Under the pieces are notes generated by a model, which saw only the letters and a list, made by a program, of their open reading frames with translations, was not told where the DNA came from and made no database searches. From Bradyrhizobium monzae (lineage in GTDB: Bacteria > Pseudomonadota > Alphaproteobacteria > Rhizobiales > Xanthobacteraceae), in assembly GCF_021458635.1 (NCBI RefSeq), contig NZ_JAIRDQ010000006.1:125105-189104 (forward strand): a stretch of 64,000 nt of DNA. The letters are read 5' to 3'. Shown here piece by piece: positions 8,360 through 19,679 of the stretch (position 1 is its first letter; each line of letters opens with the position of its first letter). The translations under genes were made by a program, and so were the position numbers.

Positions 8360-9253
8360 ATGCAGCACGCATCCAGGTTTTCATGGCTGATCAAATGCGC
8401 CGGCGTCGCAGTGGCGCTGCTGCTGGCCTGCGGCCTGGCGACGGAACGGTTCGGCCTGGCTCTGCAGCAGCCAGCCGTTACCACCCGCGACAGCAGCCTC
8501 GTCACCCTCGACCGCTACGCGCGGGAGCCGACGCCGGACATCGTGCTGGTCGGCAGCTCGGTCATGTGGCGCCTCAAGGAAGAGTATTTCTCGCTTCCCC
8601 AAGTCCGCAACCTGGCTCTGGCCGGAGGCACGCCAGTGACCAGCATGGAGATCCTTGCAGGGCGGCGAAACCTGCCGAAGCTCATCCTCATCGAGACAAA
8701 CGTCCTCACGCGCGCGCCGGACACCACACTGATCGAGAAATTTTCGGGCGGCGTTGGCGCAGAAAGGCTGTTTCTACGTCCGATACGCGCGGCAACCGCG
8801 GCGTATGAGACCTGGAATCATGCCGCTCCCAGTCCCGCTCAGGCGCGAGCACAGCAGGATCACCTGCTCAGCCAGCCACCAAGCACGTTCGACAACAAGG
8901 TCTATCTCGACCGCGCAGTGGAACAGATGAACACGGAAGATCCGACCAGGTCGACGCGCACAAATGTCGCCCTTATCAGGACGCTCATCGAAGACCTGCA
9001 GCGGCGCGGTACGCGCGCCCTTCTGGTCCATGTCCCCTTCGCACCCGAGATCGAGGACTCCCGCTTCGTCCGGACCACCAAGGAGATCGTCGACCAAGCC
9101 TTCCCCGATCGCGGGCTTTGGCTACCGATCAATCCGCCGATCGGCGAACTGCGCTGGGATGACGGCGTACATCTCGACGAGCGCTCGGCCCTGCTCGTCG
9201 TGCGTGCTATCGAGAGCGCGCTGGCCGAGCGCGACGACGTACAGCGTCGCTAA
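8360..9253 (+). CDS. SGNH-like (AlgJ/AlgX-type) exported protein, partner of the MBOAT acyltransferase
   Basis: A 297-residue protein with one N-terminal membrane segment or uncleaved signal (about residues 9-28), the rest probably periplasmic. IVLVGSSVMW (residues 61-70) is in the place of the SGNH block I, with Ser66 as candidate nucleophile in GSS rather than GDS. Near the C-terminus DDGVHLDE gives the Asp-x-x-His pair. This is the layout of AlgJ/AlgX-type proteins that finish O-acetylation with a membrane MBOAT protein. It follows the acyltransferase by 2 bases, so the two are surely co-transcribed. Overall similarity to named families looks low, so the exact reaction is inferred from context. 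Confidence 0.65.
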   Translation: MQHASRFSWLIKCAGVAVALLLACGLATERFGLALQQPAVTTRDSSLVTLDRYAREPTPDIVLVGSSVMWRLKEEYFSLPQVRNLALAGGTPVTSMEILAGRRNLPKLILIETNVLTRAPDTTLIEKFSGGVGAERLFLRPIRAATAAYETWNHAAPSPAQARAQQDHLLSQPPSTFDNKVYLDRAVEQMNTEDPTRSTRTNVALIRTLIEDLQRRGTRALLVHVPFAPEIEDSRFVRTTKEIVDQAFPDRGLWLPINPPIGELRWDDGVHLDERSALLVVRAIESALAERDDVQRR

Positions 9254-9255
9254 AG

Positions 9256-10029
9256 CTACACCGAAGCCGTGGTCACGCCGCCGTCGATGACGATGGTCTG
9301 GCCGGTCATGAAGCTCGACGCATCCGAGGCGAGATAAGCGACCGCGCCGGCGATCTCGTCGGGCTCGCCGATACGTCGCAGCGGCGTGGTCGCGGTGCGA
9401 CGCTTGAGGTTGGCTTCGTCCTCCCACAGCGCGCGGGCGAAATCGGTTTTCACAAGGCCCGGCGCGATGCAATTGATCCGGACGCCTTTCGGGCCCCATT
9501 CGCCGGCGAGCGAGCGGCACAGCGCGAAGTCGGCGGCCTTGGAGATACCGTAGGCGCCGATCACGGTCGAGCCGCGCAAGCCGCCGATCGAGGAGATGAT
9601 GACGACAGAGCCGTTGCCGCGCTCGGCCATCTGCGGGATCGCGAGCGCGGAGAGCCAGATGTTGCTCTTGACGTTCGAGCCCATGATCTTGTCGAAGGCC
9701 TCGTCGGTGATGTCGAGCAGCGGGCCGTAATACGGGTTCACCGCGGCGTTGCAGACGAGGATATCGATCTTGCCGTAGTGTTTCGTGGCGCCCGCAATCA
9801 ACGCCTCGACCTCGGCCTTGCGCGCGATGTTGCAGGGGATGACGGTGGCGTCACCGCCGGACGCATTGATGCCGTCGGCGACCTCCTTGCAGGCGTCGGC
9901 CTTGCGCGAGGAGACCACGACCTTGGCGCCGAGTTTTGCCAGCAGCTCGGCGGAGGAGCGGCCGATGCCGCGGCTGGAGCCGGTGACCACGGCGACTTTT
10001 CCGGTGAGATCGAACGGGGTGTTTTTCAT
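9256..10029 (-). CDS. Short-chain dehydrogenase/reductase, in the pimE position
   Basis: A 257-residue classical SDR. I started at ATG 10029 because AGGGAGA lies just upstream and MKNTPFDLTGKVAVVTG is a normal SDR start. It has the nucleotide motif TGSSRGIG (about 15-22), NAAV (NAG-like), IISSIGG with the catalytic Ser, YGISKA (Tyr and Lys), and the C-terminal GQTIVIDGG. It probably oxidises or reduces a hydroxyacyl or keto intermediate with NAD(P). It is the last gene of the minus-strand beta-oxidation cluster and is separated from the acyl-CoA dehydrogenase gene by a palindromic repeat. Its place matches pimE of the R. palustris pim operon as I remember it. The exact substrate is not visible. 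Confidence 0.85.
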   Translation of the reverse strand: MKNTPFDLTGKVAVVTGSSRGIGRSSAELLAKLGAKVVVSSRKADACKEVADGINASGGDATVIPCNIARKAEVEALIAGATKHYGKIDILVCNAAVNPYYGPLLDITDEAFDKIMGSNVKSNIWLSALAIPQMAERGNGSVVIISSIGGLRGSTVIGAYGISKAADFALCRSLAGEWGPKGVRINCIAPGLVKTDFARALWEDEANLKRRTATTPLRRIGEPDEIAGAVAYLASDASSFMTGQTIVIDGGVTTASV

Positions 10030-10067
10030 TGACTGTCTCCCTCTTCTATTTCGTGCTCGCAGCTCCA

Positions 10068-10153
10068 TCGTCATGGCCGGGCTTGTCCCGGCCATCCACG
10101 TTCTTCACTTGCCGCCAAGACGTGGATGCCCGGGACAAGCCCGGGCATGACGA
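10068..10153. repeat. Dispersed palindromic repeat (CGTCATGGCCGGGCTTGTC type)
   Basis: A long hairpin: TCGTCATG at 10068-10075 pairs with CATGACGA at 10146-10153. GGCCGGGCTTGTCCCGGCC and a CCCGGGACAAGCCCGGG arm lie inside. The same element recurs at 11357-11437. It lies between two genes of one operon-like run and could act as an RNA processing or attenuation point. Confidence 0.8.
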
Positions 10154-10186
10154 TCATTGTGCGGCTGCCGTCTCGCGATACGGCGA

Positions 10187-11329
10187 TTAGACCAACCCAC
10201 CCGCATCCGCGACGCGGCGCTGGTGGTAGTCGGTGTCGCCGAAGGTGTTCTCGATCATGGTCAGGCGCTTGAAGTAGTGGCCGATCTTCGCCTCCATGGT
10301 CATGCCGATGCCGCCGTGAAGCTGGATCGACTGCTGACCGACGAACTTCAGCGACTTGCCGATCTGCACCTTGGCCGCGGCGATCGCGTTGGAGCGTTCC
10401 CTGGCGTCCTCGAAATCGCCCGCCATGGTCGCGAACATCGACATCGAGCGCGCCTGCTCGGCGGCGACGAACATGTCCGAGGCGCGGTGCTGCAGCGACT
10501 GGAACGATCCGATCGCGACGCCGAATTGCTTGCGTGTCTTGATGTACTCGACGGTGGTCTTGAGCGATTCGTCCATCAGGCCGACCGCCTCGGCGCAGAG
10601 CGCGATGCGGGCCTCGTCCACCACGCGCTCGATCAGGGCGAGCGCGTCGTCGGGGTTGCCGATCGCAGCGTCGCTGCCGACCTCGACACCCGTCAGGGTG
10701 ATGTCGGCGGCGTGCAGGCCGTCCTGCGTCGGGTACGACTTCTTGGTCACGCCCTTGGCATTCGCGGGCACCAGGAACACGCCGATGCCGGTCGTATCGC
10801 GGCGGTTGCCCCTGGTGCGCGCGGTGACGATGAGCGTGTCGGCATTCTCGCCGTTGAGCACGACGAATTTCTCGCCGTCGATGACCCAGCCGTCGCCCTT
10901 CTTCTTCGCCGTCGTGGCGACATCGAACAGATCATAGCGCGAGTTCTTCTCGAGCTGGGCGAACGCCAGCGTCTTGCTGCCGTCGACGATGCCGGGCACG
11001 TGCGCGGCCTTCTGCGCGTCGGTGCCGGCATGGCGCAGGAAGCCGCCGCCGATCACGACCGTCGCGAGATAAGGCTCGAGCACCAGCGCCTTGCCGAGGG
11101 CTTCCATCACGATCATGGTCTCGACACCGCCGCCGCCGAAGCCGCCATCGGCTTCCGCGAAGGGCAGGCCAAGCAGACCCTGCTCGGCGAGCTTGCCCCA
11201 GACGGCTTTGCTCCAGCCGCCCTTCTCCTTCATGTACTTCTTGCGGCTCTCGAAATCGTAGGAATCGGTCAGCAGGCCGTCGATGCTGTCCTTCAGGAGC
11301 CGCTGCTCCTCGGTCAAATCAAAATCCAT
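10187..11329 (-). CDS. pimD: Acyl-CoA dehydrogenase, small pimeloyl-CoA dehydrogenase-like subunit
   Basis: A 380-residue flavoprotein started at ATG 11329 (MDFDLTEEQRLLKDSIDGLL, the normal family start; the open frame upstream lies in a repeat). The FAD/acyl-CoA regions are readable: FAQLEKNSRYDLFDV in the middle domain and RKQFGVAIGSFQSLQHRASDMF plus QLHGGIGMT in the C-terminal domain. The likely role is forming the 2,3-double bond of a dicarboxyl- or fatty acyl-CoA. It lies directly behind another acyl-CoA dehydrogenase. The pair resembles PimC/PimD of Rhodopseudomonas, where two dissimilar subunits make one enzyme. The symbol is by gene order and family, not by alignment. Confidence 0.82.
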   Translation of the reverse strand: MDFDLTEEQRLLKDSIDGLLTDSYDFESRKKYMKEKGGWSKAVWGKLAEQGLLGLPFAEADGGFGGGGVETMIVMEALGKALVLEPYLATVVIGGGFLRHAGTDAQKAAHVPGIVDGSKTLAFAQLEKNSRYDLFDVATTAKKKGDGWVIDGEKFVVLNGENADTLIVTARTRGNRRDTTGIGVFLVPANAKGVTKKSYPTQDGLHAADITLTGVEVGSDAAIGNPDDALALIERVVDEARIALCAEAVGLMDESLKTTVEYIKTRKQFGVAIGSFQSLQHRASDMFVAAEQARSMSMFATMAGDFEDARERSNAIAAAKVQIGKSLKFVGQQSIQLHGGIGMTMEAKIGHYFKRLTMIENTFGDTDYHQRRVADAGGLV

Positions 11330-11356
11330 GGTTCTCTCATCTCCCGGTGTCGATTT

Positions 11357-11437
11357 CGTCATGCCCGGGCTTGTGCCGGGCATCCACGTTCTTCGTGCGG
11401 TTAGGCGTGGATGGCCGGGTCAAGCCCGGCCATGACG
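11357..11437. repeat. Dispersed palindromic repeat (second copy of the 10068 element)
   Basis: CGTCATG at 11357-11363 pairs with CATGACG at 11431-11437. ATGCCCGGGCTTGTGCCGGGCAT forms one inner hairpin and GGCCGGGTCAAGCCCGGCC another. It lies between the pimC and pimD genes, inside the operon. Confidence 0.8.
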
Positions 11438-11462
11438 GCGAGTGTGTGGCGGCGGGTAGAAT

Positions 11463-12653
11463 TCACAATCCCAGCACCGCCTTGGCGATGATGTTGCGCT
11501 GGATCTCGTTGGAGCCGCCGTAGATCGAGACCTTGCGGTTGTTGAAGTAGCTCGGCGCGATCTGGGCGGTCCAGTCCATGGCCTCGTTCGAGCCGTCGTC
11601 GCCGTGCACGTCGTAGGGAGCGGCGAACGGGCCGATCACTTCCATGAGCAGCTCGGTGGTGGTCTGCTGGATCTCGGAGCCCTTGATCTTCAGCACCGAT
11701 GAGGCCGGATTGGGCTTGCCCTTGCCGTGCTTGCCTTCGTCGGCGACGACGCGGAGCTGGGTGAGCTCGAGCGCCTTCAGCTCGATCTCGCAGGCCGCCA
11801 GCTTCTCGCGGAACGCGGCGTCCTGGATGATCGGCTTGCCGCCGGATTCGACCTTGGAGGCCAAATCGCGGATGCGGCGCAGCCGCTCCTTGGAGACGCC
11901 GACCCGCGCGATGCCGGTGCGCTCATTGCCAAGCAGGAATTTGGCGTAATCCCAGCCCTTGTTCTCCTCGCCGATCAGGTTCTCGTAGGGAACCTCGACG
12001 TCATCGAAGAAGACCTCGTTGACCTCTACGCCGCCGTCGATGGTCTGGATCGGGCGCACGGTAACGCCCTTCGACTTCATCGGGAACACGATGAAGGAGA
12101 TGCCCATCTGCTTCTTGGCATTGTTGTCGGTGCGGCAGAGGCAGAAGATCATGTCGGCGTGCTGGGCGAGCGTGGTCCAGGTCTTCTGGCCGTTGATGAT
12201 CCACTTGTCGCCCTTGCGCTCGGCTTTCGTCTTCAGCGAAGCGAGATCGGAGCCGGAGCCAGGCTCCGAGAAGCCCTGGCACCACCAGTCGTCGACATTG
12301 GCAATGCGCGGCAGGTACTTCTTCTTCTGCTCTTCGTTGCCGAAGGTGTAGATGACGGGGCCGACCATGCTGACGCCGAAGGCGAGCGGCTGCGGCGCCG
12401 GATAGGACTGCAGCTCCTCGTTGAAGATGTAGTGCTGCACCGAGGTCCACCCCGTTCCGCCATACTGCGTCGGCCAGTGGCTGGTGCCCCAGCCCTTCTT
12501 GTTGAGGATGCGCCACCACGTCACCATCTCGTCCTTCGAGAGATGACGGCCCTCGACCAGCTTGCGCCGCGTATCCGGCGGCACGTTGTCGCGGAAGAAT
12601 GACCGCACTTCCTCGCGAAACGCCTGCTCTTCCTTCGTGAATGCGAGATCCAT
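11463..12653 (-). CDS. pimC: Acyl-CoA dehydrogenase, large pimeloyl-CoA dehydrogenase-like subunit
   Basis: A 396-residue acyl-CoA dehydrogenase. AGGAGGATCC directly before ATG 12653 fixes the start. Motifs in order: FREEVRSFFRDNVP (N-terminal helical domain), WCQGFSEPGSGSDLASLKTKA (flavin-site region), KWIINGQKTWTTLAQHADMIFCLCRTD, GNERTGIARVG, and ISIYGG-like VSIYGGSNEIQRNIIAKAVLGL at the end. It catalyses the first oxidation step of beta-oxidation, passing electrons to ETF. It follows the thiolase gene closely and precedes the second dehydrogenase, with which it probably forms a heteromeric enzyme. Confidence 0.88.
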   Translation of the reverse strand: MDLAFTKEEQAFREEVRSFFRDNVPPDTRRKLVEGRHLSKDEMVTWWRILNKKGWGTSHWPTQYGGTGWTSVQHYIFNEELQSYPAPQPLAFGVSMVGPVIYTFGNEEQKKKYLPRIANVDDWWCQGFSEPGSGSDLASLKTKAERKGDKWIINGQKTWTTLAQHADMIFCLCRTDNNAKKQMGISFIVFPMKSKGVTVRPIQTIDGGVEVNEVFFDDVEVPYENLIGEENKGWDYAKFLLGNERTGIARVGVSKERLRRIRDLASKVESGGKPIIQDAAFREKLAACEIELKALELTQLRVVADEGKHGKGKPNPASSVLKIKGSEIQQTTTELLMEVIGPFAAPYDVHGDDGSNEAMDWTAQIAPSYFNNRKVSIYGGSNEIQRNIIAKAVLGL

Positions 12654-12669
12654 CGGATCCTCCTGTGAA

Positions 12670-13857
12670 CTACTGCAAAATCTCGAACAAGCCGGCCGCG
12701 CCCATGCCGCCGCCGACGCACATCGTGACGACCGCGTACTTCGCCTTGCGGCGACGGCCTTCGATCAGAGCGTGGCCGGTCAGGCGCGCGCCCGACATGC
12801 CGTAGGGGTGGCCGACCGCGATCGCACCGCCGTCGACGTTGATCTTCTCGGGGTCGATCCCGAGCTTGTCGCGGCAATACAGCACCTGCACCGCGAACGC
12901 CTCGTTCAACTCCCAGAGATCGATGTCGTCGACCTTGAGCCCATGACGCTTGAGCAGCCGCGGCACCGCGAAGACGGGGCCGATGCCCATCTCGTCCGGC
13001 TCGCAGCCGGCGGAGACGAAGCCGCGAAAAATGCCGAGCGGCTTGAGACCGCGTTTCGAAGCTTCCTTGTCGCTCATGATCACCGAGGCGCTGGCGCCAT
13101 CCGAGAGCTGGCTGGCATTGCCGGCGGTGACGGAGAAACCTTCGCCGCGCACGGCCTTGAGGCCAGCAAGGCCTTCAGCGGTGGTCTCGGGACGCGGACC
13201 TTCGTCCTGCGACAGCGTCACTTCCTTCATCGACACGGCGCCGGTCGCCTTGTCGGTGACCGCCATCTGCGTGGTGATCGGCGCGAGCTCGTCCTTGAAC
13301 TTGCCGCCCTGCTGGGCCGCGGCGGTGCGGCGCTGGCTCTCCAGCGAATATTCGTCCTGCTTCTCGCGCGAGATGCCGTAGCGCTTGGCAACGATCTCGG
13401 CGGTGTCGATCATGGGCATGTAGACCTCGCCCTTGATCTTGAGCAGCGCGGGATCTTGCGCGTGGAAGCCGTTCATCTTGTCATTCTGTACCAGCGAGAT
13501 CGACTCGCCGCCGCCGCCGACCGCGACCTCGACGCCGTCGAAGATCACCGAGCGTGCGGCAAGCGCAATCGCCTGCAGGCCCGAGGCGCACTGACGGTCG
13601 ATCGTGGTGCCGGCAACGGTGACGGGCAGACCGGCTCGGAGCAGCGCCTTGCGCGCGATGTTGCCGCCGGTCGCGCCCTGCTGCAGCGCCGCGCCCATCA
13701 CGACATCCTCGATCTCCTTCGGATCGACCTTTGCGCGCGCGACGGCTTCGCCGATGGCGTGGCCGAGCAGCGTGGCGCCCTCGGTGGCGTTGAGCATGCC
13801 GCGATAGGCCTTGCCGATCGGCGTGCGGGCGGTGGAAACGATGACGGCGTCGGTCAA
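12670..13857 (-). CDS. pimB: Acetyl-CoA acyltransferase (thiolase)
   Basis: A 395-residue thiolase. It starts with TTG at 13857, supported by AGGAGGT a few bases upstream and by the 4-base TTGA overlap with the preceding ligase stop. The nucleophile is Cys90 in DRQCASGLQAI. GHPYGMSGARLTGHAL supplies the active-site His, and CVGGGMGAA near the end supplies the second Cys. It should cleave 3-oxoacyl-CoA with CoA into acetyl-CoA and a shortened acyl-CoA, the last step of the cycle. The tight overlap with pimA argues for translational coupling. The match to the third gene of the pim operon is by order. Confidence 0.9.
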   Translation of the reverse strand: MTDAVIVSTARTPIGKAYRGMLNATEGATLLGHAIGEAVARAKVDPKEIEDVVMGAALQQGATGGNIARKALLRAGLPVTVAGTTIDRQCASGLQAIALAARSVIFDGVEVAVGGGGESISLVQNDKMNGFHAQDPALLKIKGEVYMPMIDTAEIVAKRYGISREKQDEYSLESQRRTAAAQQGGKFKDELAPITTQMAVTDKATGAVSMKEVTLSQDEGPRPETTAEGLAGLKAVRGEGFSVTAGNASQLSDGASASVIMSDKEASKRGLKPLGIFRGFVSAGCEPDEMGIGPVFAVPRLLKRHGLKVDDIDLWELNEAFAVQVLYCRDKLGIDPEKINVDGGAIAVGHPYGMSGARLTGHALIEGRRRKAKYAVVTMCVGGGMGAAGLFEILQ

Positions 13858-15530
13858 GAGCGACCTCCTGGTTGCTTGGATTGTGACGGTTTCTGCTGCT
13901 GACGCAATTCGTGGCGCGACAGCTTTCCAACCGGCGTGCGCGGCAGATCGTCGACGTACTCGACCTCTGCCGGCAATTCGTGCTTGCCGACCTTGCCGGT
14001 AAGCTGCGCACGAAGCTCGTCGAGCGAGAACGGCTTTGCGTCCGGCTTCAGCTTGATGAAGGCCTTTGCGGCCTCGCCGCGATACTGGTCGGGAATGCCG
14101 AGCACGATCACCTCGTGCACGCCGGGAACGGTGTAGATCGCCTGCTCGATCATCTGCGGATAGACGTTGAAGCCGCCGGAGATGATCATGTCCTTCTTGC
14201 GATCGACGAGGAAGAAATAGCCGTCGGCGTCGACATAGCCGATGTCGCCGGTGAGGAAACGGCCGTCGGAGAAATATTCCGCGGCTTCCTTATGCTTGTT
14301 CCAATAGCCCTTGGTGACATTCGGGCCCTTGATGCGGATTTCGCCGACCTCGCCCGTCGGCAGCACCTTGGTCGGATCATCCAGCGACACCACGTCGAGC
14401 TCGATGCCGGGCAGCATCAGGCCGATCGAGCCCGGCTTCTCCGGCCCCGTCGGCGGATGGCCGGTGCCGGGCGAGCAGGTCTCGGTCATGCCCCAGCCGC
14501 TCTTGAGCTTCTTGCCGACCTTACGCTCGAAGAAGCTCGCGACCTCGACCGGCAGCGGCGCGCCGCCGGAGCCGATCGCGACAAGCGAGGAGAAGTCACG
14601 CCTGTCGAGATCCGGCAGCGCGGCAATTGCGATCCACATCGTCGGCACGCCCGGGAAATAGGTCGCGCGCTTGACCTCGATGTCGCGCATCACCGCTTCG
14701 ACGTCGAAGCGCTGGTGCAGCGAGATCAGATTGCCGCGGCTCAGCGACGACAGCAGCACGACGGTGAGCGCATAGATATGAAACAGCGGCAGCACGCAGA
14801 TCACGCGCTCGACGGCCGCGCCGCGCGCCGCGCGCGTCGGCAGACCCCAGACCTCGTAGATCGACACCGCCGAGGTGAGATTGCCGTGCGTCAGCATGGC
14901 GCCTTTCGGCAGGCCGGTGGTGCCGCCGGTATATTGCAACAGCGCGACGTCGTCGACCGCAACAGCCGGCCATTGCGCCGGCAGCGGCGCGCCTTCGACG
15001 AAGGCCTTGAAGGTGACGATGCGGGGATCGTCGGGGATCGCCGCCTGCGGCGTGCCGACCTTGCCCCAATCGTCGTCCTCGCAGACGACGAGGCGATCGA
15101 TCAGCCTCTTCTCCAGGAATTTCAGCGCGGTTGGGAGCAGCGCCAGGAGGTTCGAGGTGACCAGCACGCGCGAGCCGGAGTCCGAGACCTTGTGCGTCAG
15201 CGCGATCTCGCCGTCGAGCGGCGAGAGATGCGCAACGCGGGCGCCGGCCTTCAGCGCACCGAAGAAATTGACGGGATGATCCGGCGTGTTGCCGAGGAAC
15301 AGCGCAACAGAATTGTTCTTGCCGCAGCCGGCACGCAGGAACGCCGCCGCCGCACGCTCGGCCATCGCGGCGAGCTCGGTATAGGTGATCGGACGATCGC
15401 GAAACTCGAGCGCAGCGCGCGCGCCGTAATTCGCGGCCGCCGTCGAGAGCAGGTCGGGGAGCGTGCCCTGGGCGATGGTGTCGTCCCAATGCACGCCCTC
15501 GGGGTAAAACTGTTCGCCGGGATGGGTCAT
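13854..15530 (-). CDS. pimA: Acyl-CoA ligase (AMP-forming), dicarboxylate/long-chain type
   Basis: A 558-residue ANL-family ligase. The phosphate-binding loop LLQYTGGTTGLPKGAMLTHGN (about 200-220) is intact. So are GWGMTETCSPGTG, GEIRIKGPNVTKGYW, DGRFLTGDIGYVDADGYFFLVDRKKDMIISGGFNVYP, and the C-terminal PRTPVGKLSRHEL with the catalytic lysine. It activates a carboxylic acid to its CoA thioester, the entry step. By context the substrate may be pimelate or another medium/long dicarboxylic or fatty acid, as for PimA of R. palustris. It overlaps the thiolase start by 4 bases. A C/G-rich repeat separates it from the upstream pimF. Confidence 0.88.
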   Translation of the reverse strand: MTHPGEQFYPEGVHWDDTIAQGTLPDLLSTAAANYGARAALEFRDRPITYTELAAMAERAAAAFLRAGCGKNNSVALFLGNTPDHPVNFFGALKAGARVAHLSPLDGEIALTHKVSDSGSRVLVTSNLLALLPTALKFLEKRLIDRLVVCEDDDWGKVGTPQAAIPDDPRIVTFKAFVEGAPLPAQWPAVAVDDVALLQYTGGTTGLPKGAMLTHGNLTSAVSIYEVWGLPTRAARGAAVERVICVLPLFHIYALTVVLLSSLSRGNLISLHQRFDVEAVMRDIEVKRATYFPGVPTMWIAIAALPDLDRRDFSSLVAIGSGGAPLPVEVASFFERKVGKKLKSGWGMTETCSPGTGHPPTGPEKPGSIGLMLPGIELDVVSLDDPTKVLPTGEVGEIRIKGPNVTKGYWNKHKEAAEYFSDGRFLTGDIGYVDADGYFFLVDRKKDMIISGGFNVYPQMIEQAIYTVPGVHEVIVLGIPDQYRGEAAKAFIKLKPDAKPFSLDELRAQLTGKVGKHELPAEVEYVDDLPRTPVGKLSRHELRQQQKPSQSKQPGGRS

Positions 15531-15594
15531 TTACAATTGATACTCTGCGAGGCGGTCGTGACTGCGTCGTGTGAGGTGAGCACCGGTGGACGGG

Positions 15595-15700
15595 CTCCCT
15601 TCCCCCTTGTGGGAAAGGGTTGGGGAAGGGGATGCCACGAACGCTGACGTCGCTTGGGGCTACCCCCCTCCCTAACCCTCCCCCACAAGGGGGGAGGGAA
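15595..15700. repeat. C/G-rich inverted repeat pair inside the beta-oxidation operon
   Basis: The arm at about 15595-15636 (CCCTTCCCCCTTGTGGG...) is the imperfect reverse complement of 15656-15700 (CCCCCACAAGGGGGGAGGG). It is related to the pair at 1929-2077. It fills the 193-base gap between pimF and pimA. Confidence 0.7.
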
Positions 15701-15723
15701 CTGTGAGAGCGAGCCAAGCAGCA

Positions 15724-17820
<2,097 letters not shown>

Positions 17821-17863
17821 GGTTTCCCTCCTTGGTGGGATTTACTTTTGTTCGATTTCGCGG

Positions 17864-17882
17864 TGCGGAATTTAATTCCGCA
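17864..17882. promoter_or_regulatory. Perfect 19-bp palindrome, candidate IclR-family operator
   Basis: TGCGGAATT-T-AATTCCGCA is a perfect inverted repeat with 9-base arms around one base. It lies in the 128-base gap between the divergent pimF and iclR-type genes, 43 bases before the pimF start and 66 before the regulator start. The core GGAA-N5-TTCC has the shape of the E. coli IclR consensus (TGGAAAT-N-ATTTCCA, from memory). That binding by the adjacent regulator occurs is inference. Confidence 0.65.
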
Positions 17883-17948
17883 TCTTGACGGCAGGGTTAT
17901 TTTGAAGCACGTGGCTTGTCAACGACTCCGCGCAAGAGCAGATCAGGG

Positions 17949-18815
17949 ATGAAGCGTACAGGAAAGAAGACCGCGGCCGATCGGAATTTCGTCGTCGCGC
18001 TTTCCCGCGGGCTTGACGTATTGCGAGCATTCCAACCCAGTGACGGACTTCTCGGCAATCAGGAGATTGCGTCCCGCACCAACCTGCCGAAGCCGACCGT
18101 TTCGCGGCTGACCTACACGCTGACGAAGCTCGGCTATCTGACACCGGTTCCCCGTTTCGAGAAGTATCAGCTGGCACCTGCCGCGATGGCGCTCGGTTAC
18201 GCAGCGCTCGCCAATCTCGGCGTTCGGCATTTGTCCGAGCCGTTTCGCGAGGAAATGATGCGTGCCACCGGCGGCGCCGTCGCGATCGGCGGCCGCGACC
18301 GCCATAGCATGATCTATTTCGGGCAAAGCCGTGGCAGCGAGACGGTCGGCGTTCAACTCGACGTCGGCTCCCGCGTGCCGATTGCAACCAGCGCGATGGG
18401 TCGCGCTTATTTCTGGGCGCTCGGCGACGAGGATCGCGCCGAAGTGACCCGCATCCTGCGCGAACACTACGGCAGCCGCTGGCCCAAGATGCGCGACGGG
18501 CTGGAACGTTCGGGCGAGACCGTTGCGAAATACGGCTTCGCGATGTCCGTCGGCGACTGGCACGACGACATCGGTGCCGCCGGCGTCGCACTCAAGCTCA
18601 ACGACGGAACCGGTCCCTACGCATTCAATTGCGGTGCACCCGCATTCCGCTTCACGGAAGAGCGTTTGATCAACGACATTGGACCGCGACTGCTGGCGAT
18701 GGTAAGGAACATCGAAGCGGCACTTGGGGGTCTGATGCCGCAATCCAAAAAAGAAGTCAGCAAAAAGCTGAAATCAGGAGGAAAAGTTGCGCGTGTGGCC
18801 GAGGGGTTCAGATAG
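17949..18815 (+). CDS. IclR family transcriptional regulator
   Basis: A 288-residue regulator from ATG 17949; an in-frame TTG at 17916 would add 11 residues, and neither start has a strong ribosome site. The N-terminal winged HTH is readable: RNFVVALSRGLDVLRAFQ, then LGNQEIASRTNLPKPTVSRLTYTLTKLGYL. The IclR effector domain follows with VGVQLDVGSRVPIATSAMGRAYFWAL. A Lys-rich tail (QSKKEVSKKLKSGGK) ends it. It is divergent from pimF and just upstream of the transporter, so it probably controls both in response to an acyl-CoA or acid. In R. palustris an IclR-type gene sits in the same place, as far as I recall. Confidence 0.9.
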   Translation: MKRTGKKTAADRNFVVALSRGLDVLRAFQPSDGLLGNQEIASRTNLPKPTVSRLTYTLTKLGYLTPVPRFEKYQLAPAAMALGYAALANLGVRHLSEPFREEMMRATGGAVAIGGRDRHSMIYFGQSRGSETVGVQLDVGSRVPIATSAMGRAYFWALGDEDRAEVTRILREHYGSRWPKMRDGLERSGETVAKYGFAMSVGDWHDDIGAAGVALKLNDGTGPYAFNCGAPAFRFTEERLINDIGPRLLAMVRNIEAALGGLMPQSKKEVSKKLKSGGKVARVAEGFR

Positions 18816-18881
18816 CCTTTGTCATCATCGGGAGCGGTCCGCATCGCCCCATCGCCCGCGGAATAGCGTGGGCGAGACGAC

Positions 18882-19675
<794 letters not shown>

Positions 19676-19679
<4 letters not shown>

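Noticed and set aside
6999..9253. Calling the acyltransferase pair algI/algJ of alginate acetylation
   Set aside because: No alginate biosynthesis gene is near, and rhizobia use MBOAT/SGNH pairs for many acceptors; only the family level is supported.
1642..15700. Repeated hairpins considered as a CRISPR array or transposon ends
   Set aside because: They are single, widely spaced, palindromic intergenic elements without regular spacers, cas genes or transposase.
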